From contig CACZAK010000354.1 in assembly GCA_902779075.1 (NCBI GenBank), positions 1 through 5,536 on the forward strand: 5,536 bases of DNA. Reading direction: 5' to 3'. The translations under genes were made by a program, and so were the position numbers. Below are positions 1 to 4,695 of the stretch, piece by piece (within the stretch, counting starts at the first letter, position 1; each line of letters opens with the position of its first letter). Below the pieces are notes generated by a model. That model worked only from the letters and a program-made list of their open reading frames with translations. It was not told the DNA's origin and did no database searches. The stretch comes from an uncultured bacterium (GTDB lineage: Bacteria > Verrucomicrobiota > Kiritimatiellia > RFP12 > UBA1067).

Positions 1-111
1 GCCCATGCCCACGATCACCTGCACGTCCTTGTTGGACGCGTCGCGCATTTCCATCGCCTGCTGCTTCTCCTCGCGCATCTTGCGCAGGTCTGCCAATGTC
101 AACTTTGCCAT
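1..111 (-). CDS. Small [2Fe-2S] ferredoxin-like protein of a NuoE/HydC operon, N-terminal fragment
   Basis: Only the first 37 residues are visible; the gene runs off the left edge. The reading frame starts at the ATG at 111-109, preceded by AAAGGA (125-120) with an 8-nt spacer, which fixes the start. The visible part begins MAKLTLADLRKMREEK and ends in DVQVIVGMG. A charged N-terminal helix followed by a strand ending in G-M-G is how small thioredoxin-fold [2Fe-2S] proteins begin that sit between NuoE-like and NuoF-like genes in electron-bifurcating hydrogenase or NADH-dehydrogenase-like operons; in that family a cluster-binding cysteine follows soon after. The cysteines lie outside the window, so cluster binding is inferred. 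The gene follows nuoE after 13 nt on the same strand and is surely co-transcribed with it. The family call rests on context and my recollection of the N-terminal pattern. Confidence 0.7.
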   Translation of the reverse strand, partial: MAKLTLADLRKMREEKQQAMEMRDASNKDVQVIVGMG

Positions 112-124
112 TTTCTTATTCCTT

Positions 125-604
125 TCAGCCTTCAGCACAGTACTTCGCAATGATGTTCTCGACGTCCTTCGTCGAGAGCTTGCCATGGACCTCGCCGTTC
201 ACGACCGCCACCGGCGCGAGGCCGCAGCAGCCGAGGCAGCGCACCGCCTCCACGGAGAACATGCCGTCCGGGGTCGTCGCGTTCAGGCCCACGCCCAGCT
301 GCTTCTCGAACTCCTTGAGCACGTCGTCGCCGCCGCGCAGGTAGCACGCCGTGCCGAGACACACCTGGATGTTGTACTTCCCGGCCTTCCGCAGGCGGAA
401 GAAGTTGTAGAACGTGATGACGCCGTAGATCTTGGCCAGCGGCACGCCCAGGATCTCGCTCGTCTCGATGGCGATTTCGCGGGGAATGTAGCCGTAGGTC
501 TGCTGCACACGGTGCAGCACCATGATCAGGTTGCCTGGTTTGGCCTTCCACTCCTCGATGAACGCCCGCAGCTCGGGCGTCATCTTCTCTAACTCTTTGC
601 TCAT
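125..604 (-). CDS. nuoE: NADH dehydrogenase subunit E-like / HydC-like [2Fe-2S] protein
   Basis: This 159-residue protein has the normal length and layout of the 24-kDa (NuoE) family: an N-terminal helical part (about 1-60, with the family's GYIPREI stretch at 38-44) and a thioredoxin-like [2Fe-2S] domain. The cluster ligands are visible as C82-x4-C87 (CLGTAC) and C123-x3-C127 (CLGCCGLAPV), with an extra cysteine at 126. In the family the subunit passes electrons between the NuoF flavin and other clusters in complex I, NAD-dependent formate dehydrogenases or bifurcating [FeFe] hydrogenases (where it is called HydC). It is cytoplasmic. The small ferredoxin-like gene immediately downstream favours the hydrogenase or soluble NADH-oxidoreductase setting over complex I, but the deciding genes lie outside. 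The start ATG (604-602) follows AAAGGAAG (619-612) by 7 nt; the stop is TGA at 127-125. It appears to be the first gene of its operon. Confidence 0.93.
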   Translation of the reverse strand: MSKELEKMTPELRAFIEEWKAKPGNLIMVLHRVQQTYGYIPREIAIETSEILGVPLAKIYGVITFYNFFRLRKAGKYNIQVCLGTACYLRGGDDVLKEFEKQLGVGLNATTPDGMFSVEAVRCLGCCGLAPVAVVNGEVHGKLSTKDVENIIAKYCAEG

Positions 605-654
605 GTTTCTTCTTCCTTTATTAGGGATGAAATTCTGCTCCTGCTCGGATAGGT

Positions 655-664
655 GATAATTATC
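655..664. promoter_or_regulatory. Palindrome over the nuoE -10, candidate operator
   Basis: GATAATTATC is a perfect 10-bp palindrome that covers the proposed nuoE -10 hexamer. It lies inside a looser GTGA-N8-TCAC arrangement (653-668) whose centre is displaced by one base. Placement over a -10 is typical of a repressor site. A redox repressor such as Rex would be a natural regulator of an NADH/hydrogenase operon, but the spacing does not match the Rex consensus, so the regulator is unknown. Confidence 0.3.
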
Positions 665-688
665 TCACATTACCCCCCAGTTAGGCAA
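659..688 (-). promoter_or_regulatory. Candidate sigma-70-type promoter for the nuoE operon
   Basis: On the minus strand TTGCCT (688-683) and GATAAT (664-659) are separated by 18 nt, a good match to the housekeeping consensus. Transcription would begin near 652, leaving a leader of roughly 48 nt that includes the AAAGGAAG ribosome binding site. No competing hexamer pair of similar quality is visible closer to the gene. Confidence 0.4.
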
Positions 689-713
689 GGGTAAGATTTA
701 GGGTGTCGGCAGG

Positions 714-836
714 TTGGGCGCATCTGCGTTTTTCACCCATGCGTTTTGAGATTGGAAACAACCATGACAACTTTCAAGAACAACATTATCCTGCGGGCGC
801 ACCTTGAACATTCATGAATTACGCAGATGCGCCCCA
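714..836. repeat. Segment bounded by 22-bp inverted repeats, possible MITE/REP-type element
   Basis: The arms at 714-735 and 815-836 are inverted copies matching at 19 of 22 positions. The core GGGCGCATCTGCGT (716-729) is a perfect 14-bp inverted match to 821-834, and both arms continue inward with a shared TTCA after two mismatches. The intervening sequence (736-814) carries no supported gene, only a 22-codon reading frame at 739-807. No clear target-site duplication is visible. Possible readings are a small non-autonomous mobile element, a REP-like palindromic pair, or two sites for a DNA-binding protein that loops the promoter region. The inverted repeat is certain; its nature is inference. 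Confidence 0.65.
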
Positions 837-874
837 GCAAGTTTCACGGCTTGCACTTTCCTTGATGAATCCAG

Positions 875-903
875 TTGCGCAACCAGACCGAATATGGTAA
901 ATT
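875..903 (+). promoter_or_regulatory. Candidate promoter for the exported-protein gene, with palindrome over the -35
   Basis: TTGCGC (875-880) and TAAATT (898-903) are 17 nt apart. The expected start point, about seven bases after the -10, falls at or within a base or two of the ATG at 911, so the transcript would be nearly or fully leaderless. A perfect 10-bp palindrome GTTGCGCAAC (874-883) covers the -35 and could be an operator. The hexamers match the consensus only moderately. Confidence 0.33.
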
Positions 904-910
904 CTTTTGC

Positions 911-1933
911 ATGAAAACACGCACCATTCTCCTCTGCGCCGCATTGGCGGCGACAATCCCGGCGACGGCGGCGCATAGCTACTTCGTCATCTTCGACAAC
1001 TTCCTGCGCGTTCCCGCGTACTGCTATCCGCTTCCTGCCGGCTGGACCGGCATGGGCTGGATCAAGTGGGAGATCCCCTTCAAATTGAATCCGAACATCG
1101 AGTGCTCCATCCTGATAAACCCGTCGGAACGGCGCATCGTGCAGATGATGAGCAGCATCAACAGGGGTTCGTTCGTACTTGAGCAGACGGGCAACATCTA
1201 CTCCGACGCGAACGCCATGGCCGCCCATCTAGCACGGCAGATCAACTCGTCCATCGTCGTCCCCGGCCTTGCCAACTTCCGACCTAAGTACGGACGCTTC
1301 AGCGACGATATCCAGCCACGGACGCGGCAGATCATCGACGCCGCCTTCTCCATCAGCAGGACCGCGCAGTTCAAGAAGGCGTTCAAGGTGGAGTGCTTCT
1401 TCGACTGCGAGTACAACGGCGCGAAATGCGAGGCGCTTTACGAATACGTCTGCGCGTTCACCGCGACGCAGATCCGGCCGAACCTGCCAACGATTGCGAC
1501 GGCCGCAGAGCACAACACCCTCTTCACGATCGCGCCGCCCGGAGAGCTGGCCGCAACGAAGAAAATCGGCGGACGCCTCTTCGCCGGCCGGTTCGTGAAC
1601 CGGTTCTGGAAGACCGCCGAGGACGGCATGATCGCGGCGATGATCAAAGGCAAGATGATCGGCATGAACGAAGGCATGGACCTCATGCGGCAGTCTCAGG
1701 CCGAGAACCAGCGCATCCTGGACGAACTCCGCAAAAAATGGAGCGAGGTGATTCGCGAGGTGAAGACGGTGGACAACCCGCTCTCGCCCGGCGACAAGAT
1801 CGAGCGCCCGATCTACTTCGACCATTCGCTGATCAACTCGCGGCAGGATGCCTTAATCATGAGCGACCGCAACCTCGACCCGCACGAGGTCGAGAAACTC
1901 GTCGGACAGGGCTTCTGGACCGCAGTTGATTAA
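911..1933 (+). CDS. Exported protein of unknown function, 340 residues
   Basis: I do not recognise this family. The ATG at 911 is chosen because it begins a clear signal peptide: KTR, a hydrophobic stretch to about residue 17, then PATAA with likely cleavage after residue 20 or 21. A longer version from TTG at 875 would put 12 polar residues ahead of it. No lipobox is visible. The mature part has six cysteines (38, 65, 162, 166, 173, 181); four are clustered as C-x3-C-x6-C-x7-C and could form disulfides outside the cytoplasm. Residues 38-75 (YPLPAGWTGMGWIKWEIP, then NPSERRIVQ) resemble openings of small periplasmic beta-rich domains, but I cannot name one. Residues 261-286 are charged and probably helical or coiled coil. 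The end (VDNP, then YFDHSLIN, MSDRNLDP and a final FW) recalls a C-terminal pattern I have seen in other uncharacterised secreted proteins. It has no Shine-Dalgarno sequence, is divergent from nuoE and convergent with pilB, and stands alone. Confidence 0.85.
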   Translation: MKTRTILLCAALAATIPATAAHSYFVIFDNFLRVPAYCYPLPAGWTGMGWIKWEIPFKLNPNIECSILINPSERRIVQMMSSINRGSFVLEQTGNIYSDANAMAAHLARQINSSIVVPGLANFRPKYGRFSDDIQPRTRQIIDAAFSISRTAQFKKAFKVECFFDCEYNGAKCEALYEYVCAFTATQIRPNLPTIATAAEHNTLFTIAPPGELAATKKIGGRLFAGRFVNRFWKTAEDGMIAAMIKGKMIGMNEGMDLMRQSQAENQRILDELRKKWSEVIREVKTVDNPLSPGDKIERPIYFDHSLINSRQDALIMSDRNLDPHEVEKLVGQGFWTAVD

Positions 1934-1936
1934 CCG

Positions 1937-3637
1937 TTAGGTGTAGCGTAAGACTTCGTCGACCGTGGTATAGCCGTCGAGGATCGAGCGGACGCCGTCC
2001 TCGCGCATGGTGCGCATGCCGAGTTCGCGGGCCTTCTCGCGGATGATTAGGGTCGGCGAACGCGCGTTGATGAGCTCGCGGATCGGGTTCGTCACGCGCA
2101 GGTACTCGAAGATCGCCTTGCGTCCCTTGTAGCCGGTGCCGTTGCAGGTCTTGCAGCCCTTGCCGAAGTAGAACGGACGACCGCCGATCTCGTCGCGCGT
2201 GAGGTTGATGCGGTCGAGCGTCTCGTCGTCGGGTTCGTAGGGCGTCTTGCAGTCGCGGCAGCAGGTACGCAGAAGACGTTGCCCAAGCACCGCCTCAAGA
2301 GTGGAGGCTACCATGTACGGAGCCACGTTCATATCCACGAAACGCATCACGGCACCGGCGGCGTCGTTGGTGTGGAGCGTGGAGAACACGAGGTGACCGG
2401 TGAGGGCGGCCTGAATCGCCACTTCCGCCGTCTCGAGGTCGCGGATCTCGCCGATCAGCATGATGTCGGGGTCCTGACGCAGGAAGGCGCGCAGCACCTT
2501 CGGGAAGGTGTTGCCGACTTCATGGTTGATCGGCACCTGCACGATGCCGTCCACGTCGTATTCGACAGGTTCCTCGGCGGTGAGGAGCTTGGAGTCGATG
2601 GAGTTGATTCGGCGGAGGACGGAGTAGAGCGTCGTCGTCTTGCCGGAGCCGGTCGGACCCGTCACCACGATGATGCCGTTCGGTTTCTCGATGTCCATCG
2701 TGAGCTGTTCGTAGACGTCTTCGGCGAGACCCACGTTCTCGAGGTCGAGAGACGTGGCGCCCTGGTCGAGAATACGCATAACCACGGATTCGCCGTGCGT
2801 GGTGGGAAGGCACGACACGCGGAGGTCCACGGGACGCCCCGCCACGGTGATTGCGATGCGGCCGTCCTGCGGCACGCGGCGCTCGGCGATGTTGAGGTTT
2901 GCCATGATCTTGATACGCGAGATGATGGCAGGGGCCATGGAGACGTCCGGCGCCTTAACCGCGTAGAGCGCGCCGTCCACGCGGTAGCGGATCTGGAAGT
3001 TCTTTTCGAACGGCTCGATGTGGATGTCGGCCGCGCGGTCCACCACGCCCTGGTAGAGGATCATGTTAACGAACTTGACGACGGCGTTGGAGTTCGCGGC
3101 GGCGTCTAGCGCGGCGACGTCGTTGGGGTCGCCCCTCAGCGACTCGTCGGCGTCCATGCCCTCGCCGAGGCTCTTGAGCATGTCCGCGACGGATTCGGAG
3201 GAGTCGCCGTAGTGCTGCGCGATGCGGTCGTTGAGGTCCTTCTCGCGCGCCATGACGAAGCGCACTTCCTTCGAGAGGGCGAACGTCACCTCGTCCGAGA
3301 CGCGCGGGTCCACGAGATTCGACGTGGCGAGGGTGACTGACGTATCGTCAACTCCCACGCAAAGCACGTTGTACATGCGCGCGATGGATGCGGGAATCGC
3401 ATTCACCACGTCGCTGCTCAGTTCCATGTTCGCGAGGTCGACCACCTCGCAGCCCTGGTAGGCGGCCATCATGCCGAGGAGGCTGTCCTCGTCGATGTAC
3501 CCGCCGTCCACGACGATCTCGCGCACGGTCTTGCCGGCTGCGTTGCGCTGCTCCTCGCGGATCGTCTCGACCGCATCCTGGTCTAGGACCCCGTTCTTTA
3601 CGAGGAGATCCAACAATGGATCGAAATGCTCGGACAT
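1937..3637 (-). CDS. pilB: PilB/GspE-family pilus or type II secretion assembly ATPase
   Basis: This cytoplasmic hexameric ATPase would power pilin or pseudopilin assembly. The 566 residues fit full-length PilB. An N-terminal T2SSE_N/MshEN-type region covers about 60-145. The core carries DIHIEP (204-209), Walker A GPTGSGKT (327-334), an Asp box TAEEPVEY (353-360), Walker B with GEIRD (396-400), TGH (413-415) and an intact His box beginning LHTND (421-425). A zinc site is formed by C460-x2-C463 and C495-x2-C498. The Asp box has EE where the neighbouring paralogue has ED, a variant I recall from a GspE-like subfamily. The ATG (3637-3635) directly abuts the TAA of the PilT-like gene, so translation is probably coupled; AGGAAG lies too far upstream (3660-3655) to be ideal. 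The gene ends three bases from a convergent gene. The family is certain; pilus (PilB) rather than secretion (GspE) is inferred from the PilT neighbour and the length. Confidence 0.93.
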   Translation of the reverse strand: MSEHFDPLLDLLVKNGVLDQDAVETIREEQRNAAGKTVREIVVDGGYIDEDSLLGMMAAYQGCEVVDLANMELSSDVVNAIPASIARMYNVLCVGVDDTSVTLATSNLVDPRVSDEVTFALSKEVRFVMAREKDLNDRIAQHYGDSSESVADMLKSLGEGMDADESLRGDPNDVAALDAAANSNAVVKFVNMILYQGVVDRAADIHIEPFEKNFQIRYRVDGALYAVKAPDVSMAPAIISRIKIMANLNIAERRVPQDGRIAITVAGRPVDLRVSCLPTTHGESVVMRILDQGATSLDLENVGLAEDVYEQLTMDIEKPNGIIVVTGPTGSGKTTTLYSVLRRINSIDSKLLTAEEPVEYDVDGIVQVPINHEVGNTFPKVLRAFLRQDPDIMLIGEIRDLETAEVAIQAALTGHLVFSTLHTNDAAGAVMRFVDMNVAPYMVASTLEAVLGQRLLRTCCRDCKTPYEPDDETLDRINLTRDEIGGRPFYFGKGCKTCNGTGYKGRKAIFEYLRVTNPIRELINARSPTLIIREKARELGMRTMREDGVRSILDGYTTVDEVLRYT

Positions 3638-4648
3638 TTAGCGCCGCCCCATTTCTTCCTTGAGCTTGGCGACCACCGTATCGGGGTCCTGGCTCTTGGT
3701 GATGAGCTCGTCGTAGGAGATGAGCCCGTTCCTGTAGTGCCCCATGAGGCAGGCGTCGAGCGTGACCATGCCGAACTTCGCGCCGGTCTGGATGTCGGAG
3801 CGGATCTGGAAGGTCTTGTTGTCGCGGATGCGGCTGCGGATGGACGACGTTGCAAGCATGATCTCGAACGCGGCGATTCGGCCGTGTACCTCGCCGTTCG
3901 CGTCGAGCTTCGGCAGGAGGATCTGCGAGATCACGGCCTGGAGGCCCACGGAGAGGGTGCCGAACACGAGGTGGCCCGTTTCTGCGGCGGTGATGGCCGC
4001 GCCGATTGTCTCGAGGTCGCGCATTTCACCCACGAGGATCACGTCGGGGTCCTGACGCAGCGCGCGGCGGATCGCCTCGGCGAAGCTCGGCACGTCGGAG
4101 CCGACTTCGCGCTGCGTTACGAGCGACTTGCGGGACGTGTGGTAGAATTCGATAGGGTCTTCGATCGTGATGATGTGTACGCCGCGCTCGCGGTTGATCA
4201 CGTCGAGCATCGACGCGAGGGTGGTGGATTTACCTGAACCCGTAGGACCGGTCACGAGGATGAGTCCGCGCGGCTTGAAGAGAAGTTCCTTCACGGACTC
4301 CGGGAGACCGATCTGCTCAAGCGTGAGCAGGGTCGAGGGAATCATACGGAGCACGCAGCCCCAGCGCTTGCGCTCCTTGAACACGCTCACGCGGAAACGC
4401 GTGCCGTCCTCGTGCGCGATGGCGAAGTCCGCACCGCCGTTCTTCTCGACCTCGGCGGACTGCTCGGGCGTCATCATCTCGTGGCAGAGCTTGTACGTAT
4501 CCTCCTCCGTGAACGCCTCGTCCGCGATCGCCACGAGCTCGCCGTGGACGCGGAGCTCGGGCGGCATGAACGCGCGCACGTGCAAATCGCTCGCACCCTC
4601 GTCGATCGTCGCCTGCAGCAGGTCGTGCATCGTGATTTCAGTTGCCAT
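3638..4648 (-). CDS. pilT: PilT-family retraction ATPase lacking the His-box segment
   Basis: PilT hexamers depolymerise type IV pili and drive twitching and DNA uptake. The 336-residue protein opens like PilT (HDLLQATIDEGASDLHV, 8-24) and carries Walker A GPTGSGKS (134-141), an Asp box TIEDPIEF (161-168), Walker B with GEMRD (207-211) and TGH (224-226). The PilT retraction motif, normally AIRNLIRE, appears as SIRSRIRD (269-276). After VFGTL (228-232) the protein jumps straight to SVGLQAVISQ (233-242). In ordinary PilT about 28 residues lie between these, starting with the His box HTxxAAxTxxR. The frame stays open and both flanks align well, so this is a clean in-frame internal deletion, at 3952/3953. 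The ATG follows AAAGGG (4661-4656) by 7 nt. It may have lost retraction activity, be a specialised paralogue, or reflect an assembly error. It lies between two PilB/GspE genes in one leftward operon. Confidence 0.9.
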   Translation of the reverse strand: MATEITMHDLLQATIDEGASDLHVRAFMPPELRVHGELVAIADEAFTEEDTYKLCHEMMTPEQSAEVEKNGGADFAIAHEDGTRFRVSVFKERKRWGCVLRMIPSTLLTLEQIGLPESVKELLFKPRGLILVTGPTGSGKSTTLASMLDVINRERGVHIITIEDPIEFYHTSRKSLVTQREVGSDVPSFAEAIRRALRQDPDVILVGEMRDLETIGAAITAAETGHLVFGTLSVGLQAVISQILLPKLDANGEVHGRIAAFEIMLATSSIRSRIRDNKTFQIRSDIQTGAKFGMVTLDACLMGHYRNGLISYDELITKSQDPDTVVAKLKEEMGRR

Positions 4649-4658
4649 TTCTAATCCC

Positions 4659-4693
4659 TTTCACTTTAAACTTTTCACTTTACACTTTACACT
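4659..4693. repeat. Five tandem degenerate heptamers, consensus TTWMACT
   Basis: The gap between the two ATPase genes is almost filled by five 7-bp units on the plus strand: TTTCACT, TTAAACT, TTTCACT, TTACACT, TTACACT. Every unit starts with TT and ends with ACT. On the coding strand they read AGTGTAA or AGTGAAA units, and the last one provides part of the AAAGGG ribosome binding site of the PilT-like gene. This resembles intergenic heptamer repeats known from other bacteria such as cyanobacteria. No spacers or palindromes are present. Confidence 0.8.
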
Positions 4694-4695
4694 CG

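Larger units (their letters stand above)
605..910. other. Divergent intergenic region between nuoE and the exported-protein gene
   Basis: These 306 bases separate two genes read away from each other and contain no convincing gene. From left to right they hold the nuoE ribosome binding site (612-619), a candidate leftward promoter (659-688) with a palindrome over its -10, a run of six C (673-678), a segment bounded by inverted repeats (714-836), a 10-bp palindrome ATTCATGAAT (810-819), a 10-bp palindrome GTTGCGCAAC (874-883) and a candidate rightward promoter (875-903). A second, weaker inverted repeat, TTCAAG at 773-778 and CTTGAA at 803-808, is nested inside the large one. The region looks more AT-rich than the flanking coding DNA. 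Confidence 0.8.

Noticed and set aside
5..592. 195-residue open frame on the plus strand opposite nuoE
   Set aside because: It runs antisense through both the nuoE-like gene and the small ferredoxin-like gene. Its composition is an antisense shadow in GC-rich DNA, and the opposite strand has clear family motifs.
653..668. Crp/Fnr or Rex binding site
   Set aside because: The GTGA and TCAC halves are separated by 8 bases rather than the 6 expected, so neither consensus fits; I kept only the palindrome.
739..807. 22-codon open frame inside the inverted-repeat segment
   Set aside because: There is no ribosome binding site, no recognisable motif, and it lies wholly between the repeat arms; chance frames of this length are common.
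875..910. TTG start 12 codons upstream of the exported-protein ATG
   Set aside because: It would put a polar extension before a well-formed signal peptide, has no Shine-Dalgarno sequence, and coincides with the likely promoter.
1931..1940. Bidirectional terminator between the convergent genes
   Set aside because: Only TAACCGTTA is symmetric, made of the two stop codons; it is too short for a stem and has no T-run.
2279..3109. 276-residue plus-strand open frame opposite pilB
   Set aside because: It is rich in His, Val, Asp and Arg as expected for the complement of a GC-rich gene, has no recognisable motif, and overlaps the Walker region of a certain gene.
3900..4010. Frameshift in the PilT-like gene explaining the missing segment
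   Set aside because: The frame is open through the join and both flanks align in the same frame, so the residues are absent rather than displaced into another frame.
3626..4237. 203-residue plus-strand open frame opposite the PilT-like gene
   Set aside because: Antisense shadow of the same kind, with no ribosome binding site and no family features.
4659..4693. CRISPR array
   Set aside because: The units are 7 bp, directly tandem, without spacers.
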